Below are positions 9,466-17,322 of a stretch of 64,000 bases of DNA, in pieces. The stretch is from assembly GCF_017377855.1 (NCBI RefSeq), contig NZ_JAFREP010000017.1, forward strand, positions 186,001 through 250,000. Reading direction: 5' to 3'. The notes below the pieces were generated by a model, which was given only the letters and a program-made list of their open reading frames with translations, made no database searches and was not told where the DNA came from. The position numbers and the translations under genes are program-made. The DNA comes from Acanthopleuribacter pedis. GTDB lineage: Bacteria > Acidobacteriota > Holophagae > Acanthopleuribacterales > Acanthopleuribacteraceae. Within the stretch, counting starts at the first letter, position 1. Each line of letters begins with the position of its first letter.

Positions 9466-10511
9466 GAGCGTGCAACCGAAACGCCGTCGGGCAAGGTCAG
9501 TTTTTTGGGATCCATCTCGGCGAGGTAGCGCGCGACCAAGGGTTCGCCGGCGATGCCTTCAACCCGGCCTTGGTAGTTGGGAATGATGCGGTGGTTCAGC
9601 GCGGATAGGGCGACGGGGACCACATCCTCGAAACCGACCGTGGGTCGGCCCGAAAGCAAGGCGTGGCAGCGCGCGGCTTCCGCGATGGCGATGGCGGCGC
9701 GTGGTGAAGCGCCGTAGGCGACGTAGTCGCGGATGAGGGACGGTGCTTGCGCGTGATCGGGGTGACTTGCGGCGACCAGGGTGCTGATGTAGCGGCTGAC
9801 CGGGCGGGGTAGAAAGATGTGGTCGATGAGGGCGCCGAGCTGGTCCATTTGGTGCTGGGAAAGTTGGAACTTTGGTTGCGGCGGTGTGCCGCGACGGCGG
9901 GTGGCGATGATGTCGGTGAGCACATCAACATCGGGCATGCGGACATTTAATTTAAAGAGGAAACGATCCAACTGGGCTTCTGGAAGCGGATAGGTCCCCT
10001 CGAGATCCACCGGATTCTGCGAGGCCAACACAAAGAATGGGGTCGGAAGGGTTCGGGTGGTGCCCAACAAGGTGACGTGCCCTTCCTGCATTGCCTCCAA
10101 CAGGGCCGATTGGGTTTTGGGCGAGGCACGGTTGATTTCGTCGGCGAGCAGAATATGGGTGAATACAGGGCCGGGATGGAAGGTCATCGCCCGTTTGCCG
10201 GCGGCGTCTTCTTCCAAAATATGGGCGCCGAGAATGTCGCTCGGCATCAAATCGGGCGTAAACTGGACCCGCTGGAAATCGAGCGCCAACACCTGACCCA
10301 GGGCTTTGACCAACTGGGTTTTGCCAAGGCCCGGCATGCCTTCCAGCAAAAGATGGCCACGCGCCAGAATCGCCGTGAGCACCAAACGGTGTAGGTCGTG
10401 TTGGCCGAGCAGGATGCGGTCCAATTCACCCAGGACTTGGTTGGTGAGACTTTGTGCCTGGGCAAGAACCTCGGGCGGCAGCAGTTTGTTGGTGGGAAGG
10501 GCTTCGGTCAT
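9462..10511 (-). CDS. MoxR family AAA+ ATPase
   Basis: 349 aa. The start is the ATG at 10511, with AGGAAG about 6 nt upstream; in-frame ATGs further upstream lack an SD. Walker A is GMPGLGKT (58-65), Walker B LLADEINRA (about 121-129), sensor 1 ASQNP (163-167), and an arginine-finger region (LDRFLFKL) follows. MoxR ATPases are chaperone-like and act on VWA/DUF58 partners to mature or activate complexes. All those partner types are encoded downstream in this operon. It is the first gene, so the promoter should lie in 10512-11034. Confidence 0.92.
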   Translation of the reverse strand: MTEALPTNKLLPPEVLAQAQSLTNQVLGELDRILLGQHDLHRLVLTAILARGHLLLEGMPGLGKTQLVKALGQVLALDFQRVQFTPDLMPSDILGAHILEEDAAGKRAMTFHPGPVFTHILLADEINRASPKTQSALLEAMQEGHVTLLGTTRTLPTPFFVLASQNPVDLEGTYPLPEAQLDRFLFKLNVRMPDVDVLTDIIATRRRGTPPQPKFQLSQHQMDQLGALIDHIFLPRPVSRYISTLVAASHPDHAQAPSLIRDYVAYGASPRAAIAIAEAARCHALLSGRPTVGFEDVVPVALSALNHRIIPNYQGRVEGIAGEPLVARYLAEMDPKKLTLPDGVSVARS

Positions 10512-11034
10512 CACAGCTTCCTTTGGCGCGGGGTCGGTTTGGCTTACGATGCTGTAACCAGTTGGCTTAATCGCGAGGTGTTCCTCCATACTAACCGCTT
10601 TGCAGGTGGAACCCAAGTCGCGTTGTTTGGAATTGGAAGGGGTTTTTCGGTGTGGGGAGCCCGATCACAAAAAGCAAGGCGCGATTGAGCGGAAAAGAGT
10701 CGCAAGAAAAGCGGCTGGTGCCCGCCGCGACAACGAAATGTTCTCCAAACGTCCTGCGACCAAGTCGAAAAAACCGCGGTTGCTTCGCTCACATGATCGA
10801 GCACGCCTGCAAGCGGGCAGGTGCCGCACGCGTGCCGGTGTCGACCTGCTCACCAAGTCCTATTCTTGGAGATCGGTTTTGGTGAACTGGTGATAAACTC
10901 GCCGTTGAGGTTGTCGCATCCGCGATTCCTTGCCGGGCGCTCCTTCCAAAAAGCAAGCTTTCATATGTTTGTTGCTGCCCTATGGTGGCGAACCGGCCGT
11001 TTTTTTGGAAACACAACGCTTTGGAGGGCGCGGA
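10512..11034. other. Divergent intergenic region, moxR operon / hydrolase
   Basis: About 520 bp between two divergent transcription units. I see no open frame with a good start and no clear hairpin. It should hold the promoters of both units, but no convincing -35/-10 pair stood out by eye. Confidence 0.5.
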
Positions 11035-12528
11035 ATGGGTCGCTTGATCCTACTCCTTGTTTTACTTTTACCGGTTTGGGCCGGGGTGACCGCTGAAATC
11101 GATCCGGCCGGATACACCACCGATACCATCATTGCCGAAGAGTTTTATTGCATGTCGGAAGAAGACGAGGATTGTCTCATGCCCGGCGTGTTGACCTTTC
11201 CCAAGGGCCGTTTTGCGGCGCGCCCCTTGGTGCTCATCGCCCACGGGAACGGCTTTGAATTCGACGAATACCGTTACTTGGCCGAACATTTGGCACACAA
11301 CGGTTTTGTCGTCGCCGGCGTCGCATCCCGCCTCGACAGTGAAATCTCCGAACGGGTCGAAGATATTTTTTCGCACCTTCGCTTTCTCTACGACACCCAC
11401 GGCAACCAACTCAGCGACGATCTGGTGTTAATCGGTCACAGCCGCGGCGGCGAAGCCGTCATTCGAACCGCCAACCGTTTGAACCATCAGTTGCAAGGCG
11501 TACAACTGCGGGCGCTGGTTGCCATGGCGCCTTCGTTAAACGATGGTGTTGAAGCACTTTCGGCCCATGCGGCTCAGTCCTTTTTATTACTTTACGGCAG
11601 CCACGACGACGATATTGTGGGTGAAGTCGAGGCCGGCATGCCGTGTGACTCCCCTTTCCGCCTCTATGACCGCGCTTTTGAAGACGCGGGACGCGCACCG
11701 CAACATGCCTTGGGTTCCAAGGCGATGGCGTTTATGTTGGGCGCCTCCCACGGCGGTTTTTCTGACCGCGAATCCATTGAGCCCGATCCCGCGGTCGGCA
11801 TCAACAGTTACCTTGAACCTGGCCTTCAACGGCACACCACCAAACGCCTGGTGCTTTCGTTACTGCGGTGGCAGGTTTTCGGCGAAGCCGTTTTTGCCCC
11901 CTATTTGATGGAGGCCCAACGAAGCGAAGGCGTGGTGCTTCAGTACGAGGATGGCGCGCGCTTGATGCTGGAAGATTTTGAATTCGCGACCCAAGAAGAT
12001 CCCGTGCTGAAGCCCGCATGGCGACGCCAAGGTGCGGTCACGCTCCATTGGGATCGGCTCTACAATTTGGAAGCCCATTCGCCTCATGATTCCGGTGGTC
12101 TGATGGTGAAATGGAACGAAAGTGTTTGGAGCGACGCCCGGCTCACTTTTGAGCTACCCAAAGAATTCCGGGATTGGGAAGGTTTCCCTTATTTGTCGTT
12201 TCGGGCCGCCCAGGTCTACGGGGACATCAACAATCGAACGGGCTGCGATCTCGATTGGGAGATTGTCCTTGAGAGCAACCCATTGTCGCGGGCGGTGCGT
12301 GTTTCCGACTTCGCAAGCCTTCACTACCCCGAAACCACCGTGAGTGCTGCCATCGCCGGCATGCGCATCAGCAAAACCGCGATGCAAACGGTACGCATTC
12401 CCTTGAGCGCCTTCGGTCAGGTCGATTGGCGTGGGGTGAAGGCGTTGAGTTTCCGCTTTACTCAGCCTCGCGCCAACGGTTTCCGACGCGGCAGTTTGGT
12501 TTTAGACAACCTCGCCTTAACCCATTAA
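11035..12528 (+). CDS. Secreted alpha/beta-hydrolase (PET-hydrolase/acetylhydrolase-like)
   Basis: 497 aa from the ATG at 11035, with GGAGG about 9 nt upstream. A signal peptide covers residues 1-20 (LILLLVLLLPVWAGVTA). The alpha/beta-hydrolase core has an oxyanion-hole HGNG at 70-73 and the nucleophile elbow GHSRGG at 134-139, with Ser136 as nucleophile. A candidate catalytic His lies in GASHGGFSD. The last roughly 170 residues form a beta-rich accessory region that may bind a polymer or glycan. It is probably periplasmic or secreted. The substrate is unknown; lipase, acyl-hydrolase or platelet-activating-factor-hydrolase-like activity all fit. It ends 9 bp from a convergent gene. Confidence 0.8.
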   Translation: MGRLILLLVLLLPVWAGVTAEIDPAGYTTDTIIAEEFYCMSEEDEDCLMPGVLTFPKGRFAARPLVLIAHGNGFEFDEYRYLAEHLAHNGFVVAGVASRLDSEISERVEDIFSHLRFLYDTHGNQLSDDLVLIGHSRGGEAVIRTANRLNHQLQGVQLRALVAMAPSLNDGVEALSAHAAQSFLLLYGSHDDDIVGEVEAGMPCDSPFRLYDRAFEDAGRAPQHALGSKAMAFMLGASHGGFSDRESIEPDPAVGINSYLEPGLQRHTTKRLVLSLLRWQVFGEAVFAPYLMEAQRSEGVVLQYEDGARLMLEDFEFATQEDPVLKPAWRRQGAVTLHWDRLYNLEAHSPHDSGGLMVKWNESVWSDARLTFELPKEFRDWEGFPYLSFRAAQVYGDINNRTGCDLDWEIVLESNPLSRAVRVSDFASLHYPETTVSAAIAGMRISKTAMQTVRIPLSAFGQVDWRGVKALSFRFTQPRANGFRRGSLVLDNLALTH

Positions 12529-12537
12529 AAGCGAACC

Positions 12538-13044
12538 TTAACTTGCGTCTAGCCTGAGTTGGGGGAGGGATTCGTAGCTGAGTTCCTCCAGCAAGGAGGT
12601 GAGTGGGTAGGGGACGCTGACGCGAAAAGGTACCAGCGTGTAACGCGCGTATACCCAAAAGATTAGCCGGCCGTTGCGCAGTTGGGGGTCGCCGATTTCA
12701 CTGACGTCAAAAGGTCCAAACACCCTGCCGGCCAACTGGAGGCGCAGGTCGTCAGGGCCGTAGGTCGCCTGGTATTCATGCTTAAATGCATCGGGATTTT
12801 CAATGAAACGGTACTCGCCGGCAAAGGTGAAATGGTTGATAATTTGGGCCGCGATACGGAGCTTCTCGGGCAGTGGATGGCTGCTGTGGTGAAGGGCGGC
12901 AACCGCATCGACGCCGTCGGTGAAGATACGGCCGCGCCAGGTAACCGCCGGGACCGAACTGGCTCCGTTTTCGTGGAAATGGAGCGAAACCGTTCGGTTC
13001 TGGTGAGACGCCGCCGGCGGGTGGATGTTGTTTGGTGACTGCAT
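12538..13044 (-). CDS. Hypothetical protein
   Basis: 168 aa from the ATG at 13044, with a strong AGGAGG 5-6 nt upstream; the frame is open further to 13131 but without an SD. The sequence is soluble, has no signal peptide or membrane helix, and starts with a His/Asn-rich region (NNIHPPAASHQNRT). A patterned middle (YGPDDLRLQLAGRVFGPFD) could be a DUF3786-like fold, but I do not recognise the family. It is convergent with the hydrolase gene and appears to be transcribed alone. Confidence 0.65.
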   Translation of the reverse strand: MQSPNNIHPPAASHQNRTVSLHFHENGASSVPAVTWRGRIFTDGVDAVAALHHSSHPLPEKLRIAAQIINHFTFAGEYRFIENPDAFKHEYQATYGPDDLRLQLAGRVFGPFDVSEIGDPQLRNGRLIFWVYARYTLVPFRVSVPYPLTSLLEELSYESLPQLRLDAS

Positions 13045-13425
13045 GGGATCCTCCTGATCGGGAAGGCGTCGCATCAAACGCCGTTGCCGATCAAAAAAGC
13101 AATAACACGTGGATAACTCTCGAGAGGGCATGATTATTCCGTGCTATTTCGGGCACGTGACCGGCGCCAATGGAGAACAAAAACCATTGCCGGCTCCCGG
13201 CCCGGGTTGTGTTGAGAAGCCTTAAGAAAAGCCGACACTGTGTGATGCGTGGTGTGAATTACCTGACCAATATGTCAAGTCGGCTAGGGTGAAAATTAGG
13301 TTGCGATTGTGTAGGAAGTATGGAGTCCAAGGTTGTTTTTTTCCCTGAGCCCAAAAGCCACCCAAGGCGCCGTCACCAAGCGGCGGAACCCGGCACCCGG
13401 AAACCACGGGTTCACGTCGTTCAGG
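13045..13425. other. Intergenic region upstream of the hypothetical gene
   Basis: About 380 bp between the hypothetical gene and the rtcB terminator. It is AT-richer near 13210-13330 and should hold the promoter of the hypothetical gene. No further gene or repeat seen. Confidence 0.4.
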
Positions 13426-13457
13426 AAAAAAAAGAAGGGGGCGGCGATGCCCCCTTC
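13426..13457 (-). terminator. Rho-independent terminator of rtcB
   Basis: Perfect 9-bp stem GAAGGGGGC/GCCCCCTTC (13434-13442 with 13449-13457) and a 6-nt loop. It is followed in minus-strand reading by eight T residues (complement of 13426-13433). It lies 23 bp beyond the rtcB stop. Confidence 0.9.
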
Positions 13458-13479
13458 CCATGGGTCAGATCCAAGCGGC

Positions 13480-14919
13480 TTAGGCTTTGAAGGTGAGGAT
13501 CGGTCGTAGCTTGGCAACGGGTCGCACCATGCCCGCCGCCTGCTGGGTCTTGATGATCGGTTGGATGGGTTTGTAGGCGTTGGGCGCTTCCTCGATGCGA
13601 CGTTCTTCCCGCAGAGTGATGCAGGTAACGCCCGTCAGACCGAGCGCCGCCTCGGATTTGTCCGCGCCGCCGCGGGACATGGCGAAGCGAGAGCGCGCGC
13701 GGCCGGCCCCGTGTGAGGCCGAGGCGTGGAAACGTTCCGAGCCCAAACCTTCGAGCAGGTAGGAGGCTGTTCCCATCGAACCGGGAATGATCACCCATTG
13801 GCCGGATTCCGCCGGGCACGCGCCTTTGCGCGTGATCCAGCCGTCGCCTCGTGGCAGGGTAATGTTGTGGGGGAGATCGTAAACCAACGGCGCCGCGACT
13901 TCGCCAAACACCTGCCGCATGCGTTGCCGCATGATTTCGGCGAGCAACATACGGTTGAGGAAGGCGTAGTTGGCGGCGGTTGCCTCGGCTTCCAAGTAGG
14001 CCGCCACCAAATCGGGGTTGTCAGCTTGCGAAAGAGGGAACAGCCGCGAGGTGGGATAGGGCAAACCTTTTGGCCAGGCCGCCTCGGCCCGCATGCGCCA
14101 GTGTTTTCCGATGAACTTGCCCACATGCCGTGAACCGCTGTGAATCATAAAAGCCACCTGACCTTGTTTGATTCCGGCGCGATACGCGGCCCGCGTATCG
14201 AGCAGTTCCTCGACAACCTGGAACTCGACGAAATGGTTCCCACCGCCGATGGTGCCAAGCCCGTCGTCGCGAACCAAACCGGCATCGGGCAGCAGCGCGG
14301 GCGGCGCCCAGCGCGGATCGCCCGCCATGGATCCGTTCGCGAACACCCGATCCAGCTCGCATTCGAGTTGGTGGAAATCGCAACGGGTCGCCATCCCGCT
14401 AGGGTTATCACGCATGGCGCTCGTCCAACCAATCAAGCCCTCGCTGAAAAGGGCCTGCATGGATGCGGCGGTTTGGGTGACGTCGCGGCTACCGAGCAGG
14501 TAGTCGCCACGCAGCAGCGCCACGAGCCGATCTTTGCCGGCGAGGAAGCGATCCAAGTTGAGTTCGGTGGTGTGCAGGCGCATCCCACAGTTAATGTCTG
14601 AACCGACGGCCGCGGGGATCACCATATCTTTGGTTTGCACCACTGAACCAATCGCCACGCCGGCGTCGCCGGGATGGAAATCGGGGGTGGCGCACAAAGC
14701 GGTGACCTTGCCGCCGTTGGGATGATGGACCTCGGCCAACTGAGCCAGTTGCTTCAGCGCCTTGACTTCAACGGGGAAATCAGGCGGAAGCAGCACCTCG
14801 GCGACCGGGCCGTCGGCGCGATTGGCAAGTGCCACACGGTACGCGCCGTTCTGGTAAGTTGTGTCTAAGCCTTTTTTTTGCAGGGCTTTAAATAATCGAA
14901 GAAGTTTCTTCGGCTGCAT
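13480..14919 (-). CDS. rtcB: RtcB RNA-splicing ligase family protein
   Basis: 479 aa, full family length. Recognisable motifs are GSDINCGM (Mn-binding Asp/Cys), GTIGGGNHFVEFQ, HSGSRHVGK and the guanylylated-histidine motif SHGAGRARSR. RtcB joins RNA 2',3'-cyclic phosphate or 3'-phosphate ends to 5'-OH ends using GTP and Mn2+, in RNA repair or tRNA processing. No archease or RtcR regulator is encoded beside it. A possible sigma-70 promoter (TTGACC, 17-nt spacer, TACGCT) lies about 110 nt upstream. The gene is monocistronic with its own terminator. Confidence 0.93.
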   Translation of the reverse strand: MQPKKLLRLFKALQKKGLDTTYQNGAYRVALANRADGPVAEVLLPPDFPVEVKALKQLAQLAEVHHPNGGKVTALCATPDFHPGDAGVAIGSVVQTKDMVIPAAVGSDINCGMRLHTTELNLDRFLAGKDRLVALLRGDYLLGSRDVTQTAASMQALFSEGLIGWTSAMRDNPSGMATRCDFHQLECELDRVFANGSMAGDPRWAPPALLPDAGLVRDDGLGTIGGGNHFVEFQVVEELLDTRAAYRAGIKQGQVAFMIHSGSRHVGKFIGKHWRMRAEAAWPKGLPYPTSRLFPLSQADNPDLVAAYLEAEATAANYAFLNRMLLAEIMRQRMRQVFGEVAAPLVYDLPHNITLPRGDGWITRKGACPAESGQWVIIPGSMGTASYLLEGLGSERFHASASHGAGRARSRFAMSRGGADKSEAALGLTGVTCITLREERRIEEAPNAYKPIQPIIKTQQAAGMVRPVAKLRPILTFKA

Positions 14920-15023
14920 GTGAACCTCGAGTGTGTCCGGTCAGTGCCGGAAAAGCTTGGAGACTGGGTTCAGCAGCTACGGTAATTCGGGCGGACCTCC
15001 AAGTGGCCGCACCGAGCTCAGTT

Positions 15024-15052
15024 AGCGTAAAGGTTCACACACACCGGGTCAA
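15024..15052 (-). promoter_or_regulatory. Candidate promoter for rtcB
   Basis: In minus-strand reading a -35 TTGACC (15047-15052) and a -10 TACGCT (15024-15029) are separated by 17 nt. The -35 is good and the -10 weak. A 9-bp inverted pair (TGTGAACCT/AGGTTCACA) flanks the leader near 14920 and 15031 and could be an operator. Confidence 0.35.
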
Positions 15053-15078
15053 CATAAAGTTGGGCAGGCCGTTTTAAA

Positions 15079-15718
15079 TCAGCCGCAAAATTCCTCGGCT
15101 TTTTCTCGGAGCGTCTCGAGAAAATAACGGGCCCAGGGCGATTTTTTTGCGACTTCCTCCGGCCTGACAATCATGAGGATTTTAAAGGAATGCTTACCCT
15201 TGCTATAGGTACCTTTTCCGGTTCTAGAAGTTGACTTCTCTAAAATAGCCATCACTTCGTTCTTGGGAATCCCTTCAAGTCTCACTTTGGAAAAGTTTTT
15301 TGGTAGTTTAAATCCCTTGCCGTAAAAGTCACCCAAGGTCTCTAGGTCCGCGAGTAGCCATGATTCCATAATCATGCACCATGAGGTGTGCTTGACTGTT
15401 GTCGGCATCTTGGGGCTGTTTCCACCCATCTTGTTTGTCTAGATGGCGCCACCCTTGTTTGTGGTGATCTTTGGAAACTGAACCTTCACTGTCCACAAGT
15501 AGCATGGGATAAGGATTTTTTTTCGGTGAGGCGATGTGCTCTGCCTGAGCAATCTGAAATATTTTTTAGGTATTTTCCCGACTTCCGCCCGCGATAAATC
15601 GGGGCATACGGCCTTTGAGCCCCGCGTTCTTTGCAAATTTCGTAAAAGCTTGCCTTAGCTCTGTTTTTAGATGGTTTCTATCGCCGCCGCCCTCGACGTA
15701 GACATGAATGCCTACCAT
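15079..15718 (-). pseudogene. DUF4276 family protein, broken by one stop and one frameshift
   Basis: Read from the ATG at 15718 the product starts MVGIHVYVEGGGDRNHLKTE, then GLKGRMPRFIAGGSRENT. Codon 51 (15566-15568) is TAA. The same frame then continues with typical DUF4276 sequence (YPMLLVDSEGSV, GWRHLD, QAHLMVH). Near 15370-15376 one extra base moves the rest (MESWLLADLETLGDFYG, GKGTYSKGKHSFKIL) into the next frame, which stops at 15079. The total span is 640 nt (213 codons plus one base), so a single nonsense change and a single +1 shift explain it. The start overlaps the ATPase stop by 7 nt. VEGGGD and LLVDSE resemble TOPRIM-type acidic motifs, so the intact protein may have been a nuclease-like effector; that is inference. 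Composition is AT-richer than the surroundings. Confidence 0.82.
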
Positions 15719-16851
15719 CTATTTCCTCCGATTTCGCCGCTTGTCCAAAGGTGACCAAGTGAATAATTTTCCAACCAAGCCTTCAGAGAATCAGGATCTA
15801 AACTGTCAAAGGTTGTAGTGGTGTCATTTTTCTCGCACACAATGACTTTTTCAGGATCCTCGGAGAAGGTGTCGACCAACTCGACCGAATGGGTTGTGAC
15901 GATAATTTGGGTGCGTTGGGCGGCATCCACCAACAGTTCCGCAATGAGAGGAATCGAGTCTGGATGTTGGCATATCTCCGGTTCTTCTATGCAGATCAGG
16001 GGGGGCGGTTCTGGGTTAAGGAGAATGGCGAGAAGGGTGATAAACCGCAAAGTCCCGTCCGACAGCCGGCTCGCCGGAATTTGGGCTAGGGACTCTTCTT
16101 CAATAAGAATTTCACAATATCCTCCTTGGACAAGCGTCAAAAGTCTTCGGTATGAACCGAAATACTCGCTCAAGTAGTGGTTTAATTTATCTTCAATTTC
16201 GGAGTAAAGACGAAGCCGCATGAGGACCATTGCGAGGTTGTCAACCTGCTGGGTGAGAATTCCGTTTGGCAAATCGGCACGCTGCAGACCTCGAGGTGGT
16301 TTGTTTTGCATGTAATAAAATGACATTGATTGATAAGCAACCGAGAGCTCGGTAATTTCAGGGTAAAGCTCTGGATCTCGTCTCTGGGACAGTACGGATC
16401 GATTTCGATCATTAGATTGCCATGCCAATTCTCGCATGCGTCCTTCAGAAGAGTAAATAAGTGCAGTGTCTTCATTATGGGCAAAAAGCAAGCTAGAAGA
16501 ATCGCCTTCTAGCTTGGAAATCTTTTCATTCGAAATTTTCAAAAATTGATTTTCAGCGGTAAAGCTCAAAACGTGCTCCAGCCGAAACGCCCCCTCTCGG
16601 TATGACCTATAAGTCGTTTTAATAAAGGCGACTGGTGGTCTTGAAAAGGGTTTGTGGAGCCAGTCTAAAATTGGTCCGTCAAATGCCTTAGTGAGATCGT
16701 CTGAGGACTTACAGAGAAGATTGAGACATGCGACAAGGTTTGATTTTCCGCAACCGTTTGGGCCGATTAGAATATTTAGGTTGGATAACGCTAATTTCTG
16801 CGGCTCCGATCCAAAAGACAGGAGATTAGAAATCTGGACAGACTCAAGCAA
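15712..16851 (-). CDS. AAA_21-type (SMC/OLD-like) ATPase of a DUF4276 cassette
   Basis: 379 aa from a TTG at 16851 behind a GGTGGTGA stretch. Walker A is GPNGCGKSN (30-38), the ABC-type signature RLSDGT (262-267), Walker B LICIEEPE (285-292) and the H-loop TTHS (319-322). The protein is therefore a complete AAA_21/RecF-like ATPase. Such ATPases pair with DUF4276 proteins in many genomes, and related ATPase plus TOPRIM or nuclease pairs act in phage defence. Here the partner is broken, so the ATPase may be an orphan relic or may still act alone. Base composition is AT-richer than the flanking genes, suggesting acquisition by transfer. A palindromic element lies about 100 bp upstream. Confidence 0.88.
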   Translation of the reverse strand: MLESVQISNLLSFGSEPQKLALSNLNILIGPNGCGKSNLVACLNLLCKSSDDLTKAFDGPILDWLHKPFSRPPVAFIKTTYRSYREGAFRLEHVLSFTAENQFLKISNEKISKLEGDSSSLLFAHNEDTALIYSSEGRMRELAWQSNDRNRSVLSQRRDPELYPEITELSVAYQSMSFYYMQNKPPRGLQRADLPNGILTQQVDNLAMVLMRLRLYSEIEDKLNHYLSEYFGSYRRLLTLVQGGYCEILIEEESLAQIPASRLSDGTLRFITLLAILLNPEPPPLICIEEPEICQHPDSIPLIAELLVDAAQRTQIIVTTHSVELVDTFSEDPEKVIVCEKNDTTTTFDSLDPDSLKAWLENYSLGHLWTSGEIGGNRW

Positions 16852-16954
16852 GAATCACCACCGTGGATAGGAAAAGGTTGTTTTTTCGATCCAGAGTCAA
16901 CGGGCAAACTTTCATTCAAAGGATTTCGTTCACGTTTTTTGTGCATCGGCTTGG

Positions 16955-17134
16955 CTAGCCCGCATTTCTCACAAGGAATTCTGCTACGGGGCAACCCATG
17001 CGATTACTTCGATTACTCGGTCGAGCCGCCTTTGCCGTAGCGCTGCTACGCCTATGCCGGCTCTCGGTCGTAATCTTCGTACTCACAAGGCTTTCAACTT
17101 CTCGCGACGAATCCTTGTGAGAAATGCGGGCTAG
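16955..17134. repeat. 180-bp palindromic element with 22-bp perfect terminal inverted repeats
   Basis: The arms CTAGCCCGCATTTCTCACAAGG (16955-16976, one continuous 22-mer of which the first 20 are CTAGCCCGCATTTCTCACAA) and its exact reverse complement (17113-17134) enclose 136 bp. The interior is itself an imperfect palindrome: a CGTAGC/GCTACG hairpin at the centre, then GAGCCG and its near-complement, then GATTAC-like segments. The whole element can fold into one long hairpin. No open frame lies inside. This is MITE-like or a repeated extragenic palindrome. The flanks (16852-16954 and 17135-17322) contain nothing else I can call. Confidence 0.8.
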
Positions 17135-17322
17135 TGCGTAGAGGGGAAATTTGTAACTTCCCCACCATTATACCTTGGATGATAGAAGTTTACGGGTGGT
17201 GAGACTATCGTCTCTCGAATTAGGCTTTTACGAGGGATCAGAAAAGATGCTTTTCCTTGGGTCTTTTCATTGACAGCGATAAGAGGCGGGCTGATTTTAA
17301 ATGCCTACCTCCTGCCTGGAAG

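Noticed and set aside
13480..14919. Associated RtcA/archease/RtcR module
   Set aside because: Neighbouring genes are unrelated and no sigma-54 promoter was found upstream of rtcB.
16791..16994. 67-codon minus-strand frame across the ATPase start
   Set aside because: Overlaps the ATPase start in another frame and runs into the inverted repeat; no SD.
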